Positions 16,038-26,067 of a stretch of DNA of 64,000 nucleotides are shown piece by piece. The DNA comes from Chryseobacterium sp. BLS98 (GTDB lineage: Bacteria > Bacteroidota > Bacteroidia > Flavobacteriales > Weeksellaceae). The notes under the pieces were generated by a model. That model worked only from the letters and a program-made list of their open reading frames with translations, had not been told where the DNA came from and did no database searches. The stretch spans positions 744,001 through 808,000 of the forward strand of contig NZ_LFNF01000003.1 of NCBI RefSeq assembly GCF_001045445.1. Direction: 5' to 3'. Position 1 is the stretch's first letter. Each line of letters starts with the position of its first letter. Made by a program: the position numbers and the translations under genes.

Positions 16038-18485
16038 TTGCAGTACGCCCAAATAGTTTTACCGCTTAATTTAAAAGGATCTTTCACCTACAAAGTTCCT
16101 GAAGAGCTAATGCCCATAATTCAAACGGGTATGCGGGTTCTCGTGCCGTTTGGAGGAAAGAAAATTTATACCGGAATTGTCTTTGAACTTCATGATAACG
16201 CACCGGAAAGCTTTGTGGCGAAAGAGGTCATCAGTATTTTGGATGAAAAGCCTATACTTCCCAATGAGCAGATCAGCTTCTGGAACTGGCTTTCAGAATA
16301 TTATCTGTGCGGGCTGGGAGAGATCTACCGTTTTGCGTTTCCTTCATCTTTAAAACTCGAAAGTGAGACCTATTTAAAATTAAAACCCAATATAAAGGTT
16401 GATTTCGAAAATCTGGACGTTAATGAAATGTACCTTATCCAGGCGCTGGAAGTACGTCAGCTGATCAATCTTACCGATATTGAAGCTTTTATTCCTAAAA
16501 AAGAGATTATCAAAACGATCAATTCTTTGATTGATCTGCAGTACATTGAAATTGACGAAAAAATAGCTGAAAAATACAAAGCTAAAGAAGTAGCCTTTGT
16601 CCGAATCAGCGATGAGGTTTTAAGTAACCAAAATCTGACGGATATCCTTTTAAAACTAAACAAAGCTCCGAAGCAAAAAGATCTTTTCCTGGCAATTTTA
16701 GAAAAACAGACCGAACATCCGGATGTGCCGGTTAAAAAATCTGAATTATTTGAGGACGGATATTTTGGAAGCTCACATTTTAAGGCGCTCGCAGATAAAA
16801 ATCTTGTTGAGGAATATCATATGCAGAAAGACAGGATCGAAAGTTATGAAGGCGAAATTGAAGAGCTGGAAGAGCTTTCCGAACTGCAGAAAGAAGCTAA
16901 AACAGAAATTGACGAAGCCTTTGAAGAAGGAAAAAATGTACTGCTACATGGCGTCACTTCCTCAGGTAAAACCCACATTTATTTAGAGAAAATTGAAGAA
17001 TGTATCCAGGAAGGCAAAAACGTTCTGTTCCTGCTTCCTGAAATTTCCCTGACCAAGCAAATCACTCAACGGTTGGAGAAAAAATATGGCAGACAGCTTG
17101 GTTTTTATCATCAGAAACTCACCGATTTTGAGCGAGTAGAAGTTTGGCGGAGAATCAGGCAGAACGATATTAAAATTCTTATAGGAACCCGGAATGCCCT
17201 GTTCCTGCCTTTCCAGGATCTTGGGCTCGTGATTGTAGATGAAGAACATGATTCTGCGTACAGGCCCAGAGAAGCTTCTCCCTATTTCAATGCAAAGGAT
17301 GCAGCAATGGTTTTAGGGAACTTTTATGGTGCCGGAGTGATTCTGGGATCGGCAACCCCTTCTGTAGAGAGCTATTATAACGCCAGAAAAGATAAAATAA
17401 AATATATTTTCCTGAATGAAAGATTCGGGAATGTGAATTTACCTGAATATGAGCTCATCAACTTTAAAGAAGCTCAGGAATCCAAAAAAGTGTCCGGGAA
17501 CTTTTCTTTACACTTAATTGATGAGATCAAAAAAACACTGGACGATAAAAATCAGGCTATAGTACTTCACAACCGCCGTGGTTATGCCAATGTTATAGAA
17601 TGTGAAACCTGCGGTTATGTCAATTACTGCTCGAACTGTGATGTGGTAATGACCTACCACAAGGCGGCTAACGAAATGAAATGTCATTACTGCGGACAGA
17701 GAGCCTCAAAGCCGAGAACCTGCCCGAAATGCCATTCCGAAAACCTCAACGAAAGAGGGGTGGGAGTAGAACAGATTCATGAAGAAGTATCCAAAATGTT
17801 TCCTGACCATGAAGTGGACAGGATGGATGTAGATTCCATGCGTAAAAAGTTTGCCTACGAAAAGCTGTATGAAAAAATAGAGGAAGGCGAAACAGATATT
17901 ATTGTAGGAACGCAGATGATATCAAAAGGTCTGGATTTCGATCATATCGAGCTTGTAGCCATCCCAAAAGCAGATTCGCTGCTGTATGTACAGGATTTCA
18001 GGGCAGAAGAAAGAGCTTACCAGTTGATCACGCAGGTTTCAGGAAGAGCCGGAAGAGTTTCCGGGAAAGGAAAAATTTTAATCCAGACTTATAATCCGGA
18101 ACATTCTGTCTTTCAGTTGATCAAGATGAATAATCCTGCAAAAATTTATAAATATATCCTTACTGAACGTCAGAAATTTCATTATCCGCCCTTCACCAAG
18201 CTGATAATGATCGAACTGAAACACAGAAAAGAAGATAAGGTGAACAGGGCTTCCCAGTTTCTGGGCTCCATTTTAAGAAAATACCTTCCGGAAGAATGTG
18301 TTTTGGGCCCCGAAAGAGCACAGATTGCAAGGCTTAATAATTTATACCAGTTCCAGATTATGCTTAAACTTCCCCGCGGGAAAAAGTATGATGAATTTAA
18401 GAAAATGGTTTTGTTAAGTTTGAATGAATTCGATGAAATTACTGCTTATCAAAGTATTAAAAAAGATATATTTGTGGATTTTTAA
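16038..18485 (+). CDS. priA: Primosomal protein N', replication restart helicase
   Basis: An 815-residue DEAH helicase that reloads the replisome at stalled forks. The start is a TTG, chosen because the family N-terminus (YAQIVLPLNLKGSFTYKVPEEL) begins there and there is no in-frame ATG close by. Order: 3'-DNA-binding domain (1-110), winged helix, helicase lobe 1 with Walker A HGVTSSGKTHIYL and the DEEH box, then a zinc region with eight cysteines (CETCGYVNYCSNC ... CHYCGQ ... CPKC), lobe 2 with GTQMISKGLDFDH and QVSGRAGR, and the C-terminal domain. It is single-gene and complete. Confidence 0.95.
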   Translation: MQYAQIVLPLNLKGSFTYKVPEELMPIIQTGMRVLVPFGGKKIYTGIVFELHDNAPESFVAKEVISILDEKPILPNEQISFWNWLSEYYLCGLGEIYRFAFPSSLKLESETYLKLKPNIKVDFENLDVNEMYLIQALEVRQLINLTDIEAFIPKKEIIKTINSLIDLQYIEIDEKIAEKYKAKEVAFVRISDEVLSNQNLTDILLKLNKAPKQKDLFLAILEKQTEHPDVPVKKSELFEDGYFGSSHFKALADKNLVEEYHMQKDRIESYEGEIEELEELSELQKEAKTEIDEAFEEGKNVLLHGVTSSGKTHIYLEKIEECIQEGKNVLFLLPEISLTKQITQRLEKKYGRQLGFYHQKLTDFERVEVWRRIRQNDIKILIGTRNALFLPFQDLGLVIVDEEHDSAYRPREASPYFNAKDAAMVLGNFYGAGVILGSATPSVESYYNARKDKIKYIFLNERFGNVNLPEYELINFKEAQESKKVSGNFSLHLIDEIKKTLDDKNQAIVLHNRRGYANVIECETCGYVNYCSNCDVVMTYHKAANEMKCHYCGQRASKPRTCPKCHSENLNERGVGVEQIHEEVSKMFPDHEVDRMDVDSMRKKFAYEKLYEKIEEGETDIIVGTQMISKGLDFDHIELVAIPKADSLLYVQDFRAEERAYQLITQVSGRAGRVSGKGKILIQTYNPEHSVFQLIKMNNPAKIYKYILTERQKFHYPPFTKLIMIELKHRKEDKVNRASQFLGSILRKYLPEECVLGPERAQIARLNNLYQFQIMLKLPRGKKYDEFKKMVLLSLNEFDEITAYQSIKKDIFVDF

Positions 18486-18645
18486 CAATTTTTAACAAAC
18501 TTTAGGCTCTTTTATAAGACCTCTGTAATCCTTTATAAAACAATAATTTCTACTTTTGGACGTTGATTAAGTGTTTGACTCTTTAACTTTATGATTTAAC
18601 TTATCATTTTTTACACTGTCAAACTATAGAAACAAAAAAAGATAG

Positions 18646-20115
18646 ATGGTAAATTACAGAAAATATATTTCAGGTGTAGCGGTATTGGCTTCTGGGTTTT
18701 TCCTTGCTCAATCTACCGTTTCTACAGTTCTTTACTCACAGGCTTACGAAAATCAAAAAAATACTTTGAACCTCCCTTCTCCCGTTACCTCAGTGGCGGA
18801 AAGAACGGTTTTGTCGGCCAAAGAGCTCGTAGATATAAATGTAAACACAATGATGGCGGATCCTGTGCTGAAAAATGCAGACTGGGGATTCGTAGTGTAC
18901 GACCCGAAAACGAAGAAGGTGATCTCTTCGTACAACGAAAATACTCCTTTAGTTCCGGCTTCTACGACCAAATTGCTTACCACGGAAACAGCTTTAAACC
19001 TTTTAGGTGAAAACTACCGATGGATGACTCAGCTGGAATATTCAGGAACTATTGATGAAAACGGAACTTTAAACGGAAATCTTTATCTGATAGGCAGCGG
19101 CGATCCTTCTTTAGGAACCAATAAAGCCGGTGCGTGGTCATACAGAGACATTATTTCAGACTTCATGGGCGGACTTTCCCGCGAAGGGATCCGAAAGGTA
19201 AACGGTGATATTATCATTCAGACAGCGCTTTTCAAAGGCAATATTACAAGGCTTCCGGAAAATGTTGTATGGCTTGAAAACAATAATTATTATCTGCCTG
19301 TAGGAACTACCCGTGAGATCAATCCAGCCAACGAAAAACTGATCATGAAAAAATCAGGACTGGCTTCTGAAAAAAAATATTTCTATATGTCGCCTTATGC
19401 CAACCAGATGGTATATGCGGACAAGTATGAAGGAGACGGTTTTTTAACAACGAAACTTCCCGATGCTCCGGCTTATCTTGCCAATACTTTAAGAACAACA
19501 CTGGTAAAAAGCGGAATCGGAGTAACAGGAAAAGTAACTCCGAGAATGACGGATGTCAGTCCGGAAAGCAGAAAGCTGGTTTCAGCATATAAGTCTCCTA
19601 CATTAGGCGATATTATATTCTATACCAACCAGCATAGTGATAATTCCCTGGCGGAAGCTTTACTGAAAACAGTTGGATTCCAGAAACTGGGTGATCAGAC
19701 TTCGGAATCCGGAAGAATCGTAGTTACCAGCCATCTTAAAGATGAAAACTTCGACATGATGGGCTTAAATTATATAGACGGAAGCGGACTTTCCAGAAGT
19801 AATAATGTAACACCTATTGCTCAGGCAAAGTTTTTAACCTCTTTAATGGATGAGAAATATTACAAAGCCTATTTCACTTCACTACCGGTAGGCGGACAGT
19901 CGGGAACTTTGAAAAGAATGTTCATCGGAACCGGGAACGGACAGGTTTTTGCTAAAACAGGAACTTTAAATAAAGTAAAAACATTGGCAGGCTACCTGAA
20001 GACCAATTCAGGAAAAACCCTGGTGTTTTCTTTAATGGTAAACAACTACTCAGGATCTGTAGATATGGTCAAGAAAAGAATGGAAAAAATTCTTGAGCCG
20101 GCTCTGGATCTGTAA
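18646..20115 (+). CDS. dacB: PBP4-type D-Ala-D-Ala carboxypeptidase/endopeptidase
   Basis: A 489-residue class C penicillin-binding protein (S13). An N-terminal signal/anchor (VAVLASGFFLAQ) sends it to the periplasm. Active-site motifs are SxxK (Ser106-Thr-Thr-Lys109, in PASTTKLL), SDN (HSDNSLAEALL) and KTG (FAKTGTLNKV). The extra domains between SxxK and SDN are present, consistent with the family length. It trims the peptide part of peptidoglycan or cuts D,D-crosslinks. It is followed by a strong terminator and shows no operon partner. Confidence 0.93.
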   Translation: MVNYRKYISGVAVLASGFFLAQSTVSTVLYSQAYENQKNTLNLPSPVTSVAERTVLSAKELVDINVNTMMADPVLKNADWGFVVYDPKTKKVISSYNENTPLVPASTTKLLTTETALNLLGENYRWMTQLEYSGTIDENGTLNGNLYLIGSGDPSLGTNKAGAWSYRDIISDFMGGLSREGIRKVNGDIIIQTALFKGNITRLPENVVWLENNNYYLPVGTTREINPANEKLIMKKSGLASEKKYFYMSPYANQMVYADKYEGDGFLTTKLPDAPAYLANTLRTTLVKSGIGVTGKVTPRMTDVSPESRKLVSAYKSPTLGDIIFYTNQHSDNSLAEALLKTVGFQKLGDQTSESGRIVVTSHLKDENFDMMGLNYIDGSGLSRSNNVTPIAQAKFLTSLMDEKYYKAYFTSLPVGGQSGTLKRMFIGTGNGQVFAKTGTLNKVKTLAGYLKTNSGKTLVFSLMVNNYSGSVDMVKKRMEKILEPALDL

Positions 20116-20136
20116 AAGATATTATTTTAATATTCT

Positions 20137-20170
20137 AAAAACCTTTTAATCAATGATTAGAAGGTTTTTT
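20137..20170 (+). terminator. Terminator after dacB
   Basis: Long stem AAAAACCTT-TTAATCA / TGATTAG-AAGGTTTTT followed by T's; its T tract runs straight into the promoter of the next gene. Confidence 0.85.
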
Positions 20171-20171
20171 T

Positions 20172-20179
20172 TATCTTTG
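20172..20179 (+). promoter_or_regulatory. -7 element of the M1 peptidase gene
   Basis: TATCTTTG is a full match to TAnnTTTG, 22 bp before the ATG, overlapping the end of the preceding terminator. Confidence 0.65.
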
Positions 20180-20201
20180 GTTACAATCTAATATTCTGAG
20201 T

Positions 20202-22127
20202 ATGAGAAAATTTTACCTTCTGATCCTGGGTTTTTTGCTTTCCCAGCCATCCTATGGGCAGATCCAGGACCAAAATATTGAAATGAAAGGGCTCATTGCA
20301 AAAGAAATGAATTCTTTTACCCAAAAAATGACTGCCTACAACGTTAATCCCAATACTTTAAACTACGATCTCCAGTATCAAAGGATGAATGTTACTTTAG
20401 ATCCTGCGGTATACAACATTGCAGGGTCCGTTACCTCTCATTTCAAACCCAATCTGAATATGAGCAGCATTTATTTCGATCTTACGGATAATATGGTGGT
20501 TTCCCAGGTGCAGTATCACGGAAGCAATCTTACTTTCCAGCAGCTGCCTACAAAAGAAGTAAAAATAGATTTCCCGGCTTCTATTCCTGCCAATACACTG
20601 GATTCACTGACGATTCATTATTCAGGCGCCCCGACTACCGGAAATGCTTTTTCAACTACTTTGCAAAGCGGAACACCTATTTTATGTACCCTGAGCGAAC
20701 CTTATGGAGCACAGGACTGGTTTCCGACAAAACAAAGCATGAATGACAAAATTGAAAGGTTTGATTTTAAAATTACAACTCCTTCACAATATAATGTAGC
20801 AGCCAATGGAAAACTAATGTCCGAAACAACGCTTCCCGGAAACCAGAAACTTACTTTCTGGAGAACAGCTTATCCTACAGCAGCCTATCTGATTGCACTT
20901 TCCATTACCAATTTCGTTAAGCTTAATGATACGATGGGAAACCCGCCGTTTCCATTTGTTAATTACGTGTACCCGTCCACCAATGCTGATCCTGTAAGTA
21001 TGGCTAATATTGAATGGACCAAACAGGTGATGAGTACTTTCGAAACTTATTTCGGACCTTATCCTTTCCGTAATGAAAAGTATGGACATATGCAGTTTAA
21101 GTTCGGAGGAGGAATGGAGCATCAGACCATGTCGTCTATGGGAAGTTGGAGCAAAGGACTTATTGCCCATGAGCTGGCCCATCAGTGGTTCGGAGATAAA
21201 GTAACCTGCGGTGCCTGGAATGATATCTGGCTGAATGAAGGTTTCGCCACTTTCGGGGCTGTTCTGGCCAACGAAAAACTATTGATGACCAGTATTGAAT
21301 TCAAAAATTTCCTGCTGGGAGAAATCAATAATATTACCTCTGCTCCCAATGGCTCTACCTATGTCCCGGATGCAGACCTTTCCAATGTGAGCAGGATATT
21401 CAATAACAGGCTGACGTATGCAAAAGGAGCTTATATTTTAAGAATGATCAAATGGATTCTGGGGGATGATGTCTTTTATCAGGCGCTTAAAGATTACCAT
21501 GCAAGACCGAATTTAGCTTATAGTTATGCAAAAACTCCGGATTTTAATGCTTCGCTGCTCCAGTCGACAGGAAAAGATTTTACAGCGTTTTTTAATGACT
21601 GGCTGTATGGCGAAGGCTATCCCAGCTATACTATAAAATGGAAGCAAACGGGAAATCAGATCCTGTTTAAAGCGTCTCAGATACAGAGCAATCCTACCGT
21701 AAGCTTTTTTGAAATCCCGTTACCGATCAAAGTGAACGGAACCGGCGGGCAGACTGCTTATTTTGCACTGAATAATACCACTAACAATCAAGGGTTTCTG
21801 GAAACGGTTGCTTTCCCTGTGGCCAGTGTGGAATTCAATTATGAATACCAGATTCTGGAGAAAAATTCTACCGTAATCCAGGATAATACATTAAGCATTT
21901 CATCTGTGGAGAAGGAAGATTTTGCTTTATATCCAAATCCGGCAAAGAATGAACTGTTTATAAAAGGGATTCATAAGCCTGTGGACTATTCAATCTATAG
22001 TATTGACGGAAAATTAATCAGAAAGTCTGTTTACCAGCCAGGAAAAGCGGTCGGAATTTCAGAATTGGTTCCGGGATCTTACATCTTCTCGATTGATGAG
22101 AAAAATATAAAGTTTTTAAAACAGTAA
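20202..22127 (+). CDS. M1 family zinc aminopeptidase with T9SS sorting domain
   Basis: A 641-residue exported metallopeptidase (signal peptide MRKFYLLILGFLLSQPSYGQ). The N-terminal beta domain (to ~210) is followed by the thermolysin-like domain with GGGMEHQ (exopeptidase motif, 302-308), HELAH (323-327) and the third zinc ligand Glu346 in WLNEGFA. After a small beta domain, residues from about 565 (ALYPNPAKNELFIKG ... GSYIFSIDEKNIKFLKQ) form a type A sorting domain, so the enzyme is secreted or held on the surface by T9SS. It likely trims peptides outside the cell. Confidence 0.92.
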   Translation: MRKFYLLILGFLLSQPSYGQIQDQNIEMKGLIAKEMNSFTQKMTAYNVNPNTLNYDLQYQRMNVTLDPAVYNIAGSVTSHFKPNLNMSSIYFDLTDNMVVSQVQYHGSNLTFQQLPTKEVKIDFPASIPANTLDSLTIHYSGAPTTGNAFSTTLQSGTPILCTLSEPYGAQDWFPTKQSMNDKIERFDFKITTPSQYNVAANGKLMSETTLPGNQKLTFWRTAYPTAAYLIALSITNFVKLNDTMGNPPFPFVNYVYPSTNADPVSMANIEWTKQVMSTFETYFGPYPFRNEKYGHMQFKFGGGMEHQTMSSMGSWSKGLIAHELAHQWFGDKVTCGAWNDIWLNEGFATFGAVLANEKLLMTSIEFKNFLLGEINNITSAPNGSTYVPDADLSNVSRIFNNRLTYAKGAYILRMIKWILGDDVFYQALKDYHARPNLAYSYAKTPDFNASLLQSTGKDFTAFFNDWLYGEGYPSYTIKWKQTGNQILFKASQIQSNPTVSFFEIPLPIKVNGTGGQTAYFALNNTTNNQGFLETVAFPVASVEFNYEYQILEKNSTVIQDNTLSISSVEKEDFALYPNPAKNELFIKGIHKPVDYSIYSIDGKLIRKSVYQPGKAVGISELVPGSYIFSIDEKNIKFLKQ

Positions 22128-22146
22128 AATAATTCTTAGATATACT

Positions 22147-22171
22147 AAAACCTTCAGAGATGAAGGTTTTT
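22147..22171 (+). terminator. Terminator after M1 peptidase gene
   Basis: AAAACCTTC / GAAGGTTTT stem with a 6-nt loop and trailing T's. Confidence 0.85.
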
Positions 22172-22279
22172 CATTTAAAAAAGAGGATAAAAAGTGTAGA
22201 GCGGACGCTCTGCGGATAATAAGGCATATATAAATTCCATTGTTAAATTATTTAAGGGTTAAACTATAAATGAGAGCCT

Positions 22280-23158
22280 TCAGATGAGAAAGGTTCTTTG
22301 TTTCCTGGATGCTTTTGCAGCTCTTTTTCTGGCAGTTTTTACTTTATACCGGAACCATTTTTCTTTGAAAAGCTTGCGCATTATATTGTCAAAATTTCTA
22401 GTTACAATCATATTTTTAAATCCTCTCCATTTTTCCAGGATACTTGACGGAAGTGCTCTTATAGAAACAGAATATCCTTCGGTTTCATACTGGATATAAT
22501 GCCACCATCCGGATGGAATATAAAGCGTTTCGCCAGGTTGCAATACAGCTTCGTAACCGTCTAAATAGAGCAGGGCAGGGTATTCTCTGTAATTCGGATC
22601 TTTAATATTGGGTAAGCTGTGAAAATTATAAGGCAGTTTATACATAAGATCCGACTGTTCCCAGGGAAAAAGCCAGATTCTCTTGATCCCGTGAAACTGG
22701 GTAATAAAAACATGGGACATATCAATATCAATATGATTTCTGGTAACGGAACCTTCCCCCCCGAAAAACATAAAAGGAAGCCATTTTAATATTTTTCCGT
22801 CCGTAACGTCGTTGTAATGGAGATCATCTTTAAGTTCCGGCCTGATCGTAAGCAGGTTGAATAAGAAAAGCCTGTGTTCCGTGGGAGTTGTACTTATCAG
22901 ATCAAGGTATTCCGCAAATGTGGTCTGGCCGATCGGGCTGCTTGCCACTTTATCCAGAGACTCAAGCTCACTTCCGTAAATATTGACTTTGTGATCTCCG
23001 GCTATTTCCTTGAAATACTCGTAATTCCATTTTTTGAATGCAGGACTTTCAGGATCGATGAAATCCTCCATAATAACCGGTAAACGTGGCTTCATATGGT
23101 TGTTTTTAAAGCTTTCAGAATCTATTTTCTTTACTTTTTGTATGGGAATCAATCTCAT
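22280..23158 (-). CDS. JmjC/cupin-like Fe(II)-dependent oxygenase family protein
   Basis: A 292-residue cytosolic protein of the cupin_8/JmjC fold. The facial triad is visible: His142-Ile-Asp144 (NHIDIDMSH) and the distal His220 (PSGWWHYIQYE). GGEGSVTRNHIDID and GETLYIPSGWWH are family blocks. Related proteins hydroxylate side chains of proteins or RNA-binding factors with 2-oxoglutarate; the substrate here is unknown. The C-terminus is highly basic (KTARKRAAKASRKQRTF), which could favour RNA or ribosome contact (inference). It is divergent from the glycine C-acetyltransferase gene, and a 24-bp element shared with the TauE gene lies just upstream. Confidence 0.8.
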   Translation of the reverse strand: MRLIPIQKVKKIDSESFKNNHMKPRLPVIMEDFIDPESPAFKKWNYEYFKEIAGDHKVNIYGSELESLDKVASSPIGQTTFAEYLDLISTTPTEHRLFLFNLLTIRPELKDDLHYNDVTDGKILKWLPFMFFGGEGSVTRNHIDIDMSHVFITQFHGIKRIWLFPWEQSDLMYKLPYNFHSLPNIKDPNYREYPALLYLDGYEAVLQPGETLYIPSGWWHYIQYETEGYSVSIRALPSSILEKWRGFKNMIVTRNFDNIMRKLFKEKWFRYKVKTARKRAAKASRKQRTFLI

Positions 23159-23177
23159 ATTCCTGAATTTTAAAGAA

Positions 23178-23185
23178 CAAATATA
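23178..23185 (-). promoter_or_regulatory. -7 element of the JmjC/cupin gene
   Basis: The minus strand reads TATATTTG, a full match to TAnnTTTG, 19 bp before the start codon and 3 bp downstream of the 24-bp shared element. Confidence 0.6.
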
Positions 23186-23188
23186 ACT

Positions 23189-23212
23189 ATTATCCCACTA
23201 AATTAGTAGACT
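23189..23212 (-). promoter_or_regulatory. 24-bp shared operator-like element, copy 1
   Basis: On the minus strand: AGTCTACTAATTTAGT then GGGATAAT. It matches the copy at 33600-33623 at 21 of 24 positions. The core ACTAAATTAGT is a perfect palindrome. It sits directly upstream of the -7 element of the JmjC/cupin gene. Confidence 0.6.
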
Positions 23213-23319
23213 AATAGTGTTAAAAATGAAATTGACCCTTGTTTTTAGAATTAAACTTATAAAAGCTGATTCTTTAAAGGCTTTTTATTAAATTAGCACA
23301 TCTAAAAAATTACTAAAAA

Positions 23320-24516
23320 ATGATCTCTGAAAAATATCTTCAACATTTACAGAACGAACTGCAAAACATTGACAATGATGGTCTTTACAAAAGAGAAAGA
23401 ATCATCACTTCCCAGCAGAGTGCGGAAATTGAAGCCAATGGAAAGAAGCTTTTAAACTTTTGTGCCAATAATTACCTGGGTCTGTCCAATAATCCGGAAG
23501 TCATGAAAGCTTCCCAGGACATGATAGAATCTCACGGTTACGGAATGTCTTCTGTACGTTTTATCTGCGGAACACAGGATATTCATAAGCAATTGGAGAA
23601 GAAGATTGCAGATTTCCTGGGTCTTGAAGATACTATTCTTTATGCTGCCTGCTTTGATGCGAACGGAGGGGTTTTTGAACCATTGTTTACGGAAGAGGAT
23701 GCTATTATTTCAGATGAATTGAACCATGCTTCCATCATTGATGGTGTACGTCTATGTAAAGCAGCAAGATACCGTTATAAAAATAATAATATGGCAGATC
23801 TGGAAGCCCAGTTAATTGCTGCTTCCGAAAAAGATCATCGTTTCAAAATTATTGTTACGGACGGTGTTTTCTCCATGGACGGTATTGTAGCCGATCTTAA
23901 AGGAGTATGTGACCTTGCAGATAAATATAACGCCCTGGTAATGGTTGATGATTCGCACGCAACAGGATTTATTGGAAAAACAGGCCGTGGGACTCACGAA
24001 GCCAATGAGGTGATGGGAAGAGTGGATATTATCACTTCTACCTTAGGAAAAGCTTTGGGGGGAGCTCTTGGAGGATTTACTTCCGGTAAAAAAGAGATTA
24101 TTGATATGCTGAGACAGCGTTCACGTCCTTATTTATTTTCAAATTCACTGGCGCCGGGAATCGTTGGAGCAGCCCTGAAAGTTCTGGATATGATCTCGGA
24201 AGATACTTCACTTCGTGACAAAGTAATGGAAAACGCAGCCTATTTCAGAACCCAGATGGTTGCCAAAGGATTTGATATTCCTGATGGTGATGCTGCTATT
24301 GTTCCGGTCATGCTATATGATGCCCCTCTTGCCCAGAAAATGGCTGAAAAGCTTATGGATGAAGGAATTTACGTGATCGGATTCTTCTATCCTGTGGTAC
24401 CGAAAGGGAAAGCAAGGATCAGAGTACAGCTTTCTGCTGCCCATACAAAAGAGCATCTGGATAAGGCCATTGCCGGTTTTGAGAAAGTAGGAAAAGAATT
24501 GGGAGTTATTTCTTAA
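23320..24516 (+). CDS. kbl: Glycine C-acetyltransferase (2-amino-3-ketobutyrate CoA ligase)
   Basis: A 398-residue PLP enzyme of the alpha-oxoamine synthase family, same length as E. coli Kbl. It makes or cleaves 2-amino-3-oxobutyrate with glycine and acetyl-CoA (threonine breakdown). The PLP lysine is Lys244 in [14 protein letters not shown], exactly the E. coli position. Other marks: [47 protein letters not shown]. Threonine dehydrogenase is not next to it, so coupling must be in trans. Highly similar 8-amino-7-oxononanoate synthases exist, but the N-terminus and [15 protein letters not shown] end fit Kbl. Confidence 0.92.
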   Translation: MISEKYLQHLQNELQNIDNDGLYKRERIITSQQSAEIEANGKKLLNFCANNYLGLSNNPEVMKASQDMIESHGYGMSSVRFICGTQDIHKQLEKKIADFLGLEDTILYAACFDANGGVFEPLFTEEDAIISDELNHASIIDGVRLCKAARYRYKNNNMADLEAQLIAASEKDHRFKIIVTDGVFSMDGIVADLKGVCDLADKYNALVMVDDSHATGFIGKTGRGTHEANEVMGRVDIITSTLGKALGGALGGFTSGKKEIIDMLRQRSRPYLFSNSLAPGIVGAALKVLDMISEDTSLRDKVMENAAYFRTQMVAKGFDIPDGDAAIVPVMLYDAPLAQKMAEKLMDEGIYVIGFFYPVVPKGKARIRVQLSAAHTKEHLDKAIAGFEKVGKELGVIS

Positions 24517-24535
24517 TTAAAAATTAACGATATCA

Positions 24536-24639
24536 ATGCTTCGGCTTTGCTCGGCATGACCTATTGATGATTGCGTTTGTTTTTGATAAAATTAAAGCAG
24601 TTGTGTAAATAATATCATGACGAACAGAGCCGAAGTGTT
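24536..24639. repeat. REP-like palindrome with CTTCGGCT arms
   Basis: Imperfect inverted repeat AATGCTTCGGCTTTGCTCGG ... GAACAGAGCCGAAGTGTT in the gap after kbl. It belongs to the same sequence class as 30366-30432 and, more loosely, 46412-46496. Confidence 0.7.
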
Positions 24640-24679
24640 TTTTTATATTATTTCTACCAAATATTTTTGTTATTAACAT

Positions 24680-24687
24680 TATATTTG
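24680..24687 (+). promoter_or_regulatory. -7 element of the HemJ-like gene
   Basis: TATATTTG, full match to TAnnTTTG, 15 bp before the ATG. Confidence 0.6.
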
Positions 24688-24702
24688 CCATTATTTTAAA
24701 AA

Positions 24703-25254
24703 ATGCTTTATACTATAATCAAAGCACTGCATATTATCTTCATGGTAAGCTATTTTGCGGGAATTTTTTATCTCGTAAGAATTTTTGTTTACTACAAGGA
24801 TACGGATGAATTTGCTGACGAAAAAAAGAAAATCCTCAGAGAACAGTATACTTTCATGGCCAGAAGACTGTGGAATATCATTACGGTTCCTGCAGGCATC
24901 ATTATGGCTGTCTGTGGAATTATTATGATTTTCCTGAATACCGGGCTGATGAAAATGCCGTGGTTTCATTTAAAGCTTACATTCCTGATCGGCCTCGCCG
25001 TCTACCATTACTGGTGCTGGAAAAAAGTGCTGAAACTGAAAGAATTAAACGGAGGGGCCATCGAAACGCCCAATATCAAATTGCGGCAGGCTAATGAAAT
25101 CGCTACGTTTATTCTCTTCCTGGTCGTTTTTACAGTGATCCTGAAATCTTCGGTTATTGAATACTGGTGGCAATTAATCGCAGGATTTTTCGTTCTTGTA
25201 TTTCTGATCATGATGACCGTTAAACTCGTTAATAAGAATAAAAAAAACAAATAA
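24703..25254 (+). CDS. hemJ: HemJ-type membrane protein (protoporphyrinogen IX oxidase family)
   Basis: A 183-residue protein with about five membrane segments. The first segment has the HemJ/UPF0093 mark ALHIIFMVSYFAGIFYLVRIFVYY, with an invariant His in the first helix, and a later segment has KMPWFHLKLTFLIGLAVYHYW with the second conserved His/Lys set. HemJ oxidises protoporphyrinogen IX to protoporphyrin IX in heme synthesis. The related CopD proteins share the fold, so the copper-resistance annotation is a possible alternative, but the length and motifs favour HemJ. It stands in front of gldFG without overlap. Confidence 0.75.
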   Translation: MLYTIIKALHIIFMVSYFAGIFYLVRIFVYYKDTDEFADEKKKILREQYTFMARRLWNIITVPAGIIMAVCGIIMIFLNTGLMKMPWFHLKLTFLIGLAVYHYWCWKKVLKLKELNGGAIETPNIKLRQANEIATFILFLVVFTVILKSSVIEYWWQLIAGFFVLVFLIMMTVKLVNKNKKNK

Positions 25255-25334
25255 TTGTTTAAGCCGGATGTATACATGAATACGTTAATACACGAATACA
25301 TAGATACATCTCCTTTTACATTGTACAAAAAACT

Positions 25335-26063
25335 ATGATTGCAATTTTAAAAAAGGAACTCTGGAGTTACTTTGGAAACTGGAGCGCATGGGTAATCATT
25401 GCCGCATTCAGTCTCATAACGGCTCTTTTCCTGTTTTTTTTCGAGAATGATTCCAATATTTTCGATATCGGGATGGCCTCCTTACAAAGCTATTTCGTCC
25501 TCGTGCCATGGCTGCTGATGTTTATCATTCCCGCACTTTCCATGAAAACCTTTGCGGAAGAGCAGCAGACAGGAACACTGAACTGGCTGTTCTCTCAGCC
25601 TTTAAAAGTTTCGGATCTGGTAACAGGGAAATTCCTTTCAGTATGGATCGTTGGTGTTCTTTGCCTTATTCCTTCAGTGATTTATCTTTATACAGTTCAT
25701 GTCCTGGGAGTTCCTGCAGGAAATATTGACCTTGGAATGACCTTTGGCAGTTATATCGGGTTAATTATTTTAATTGCTGCTTTTGCAGGAGTTGGGATAT
25801 TGGCTTCATCGCTTTCCCAGAATCAGATCATGGCGTACCTTTTAGGCGTTTTTATGTGTTTTATCATGTATTTCGGGATAGAGCAGCTTGCCAGCTACAA
25901 GCTGTTGGGCGGTGCAGATTTTATTCTTCAGAATGTAGGGTTTTACCAGCATTTTTTAGGATTCACCAGAGGTCTTATTGACCTTAAAGATGTTGCCTAT
26001 TTTATTCTGATCATCGGTGCTACGTTATTATTGTCCAACCATTTTATCTCTAAAAAGAAGTAG
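25335..26063 (+). CDS. gldF: Gliding motility ABC transporter permease GldF
   Basis: A 242-residue permease with six or so hydrophobic segments. KKELWSYFGNWSAWVIIAAFS at the start, and AEEQQTGTLNWLFSQPLKVSDLVTGKFLS, are typical of ABC-2 permeases of the GldF/NosY type. It is followed by gldG after 4 bp. GldF, GldG and the ATPase GldA form an ABC complex required for gliding in some flavobacteria; gldA is not in this window, as is common. Many Chryseobacterium strains do not glide visibly yet keep these genes. Confidence 0.9.
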   Translation: MIAILKKELWSYFGNWSAWVIIAAFSLITALFLFFFENDSNIFDIGMASLQSYFVLVPWLLMFIIPALSMKTFAEEQQTGTLNWLFSQPLKVSDLVTGKFLSVWIVGVLCLIPSVIYLYTVHVLGVPAGNIDLGMTFGSYIGLIILIAAFAGVGILASSLSQNQIMAYLLGVFMCFIMYFGIEQLASYKLLGGADFILQNVGFYQHFLGFTRGLIDLKDVAYFILIIGATLLLSNHFISKKK

Positions 26064-26067
26064 CATT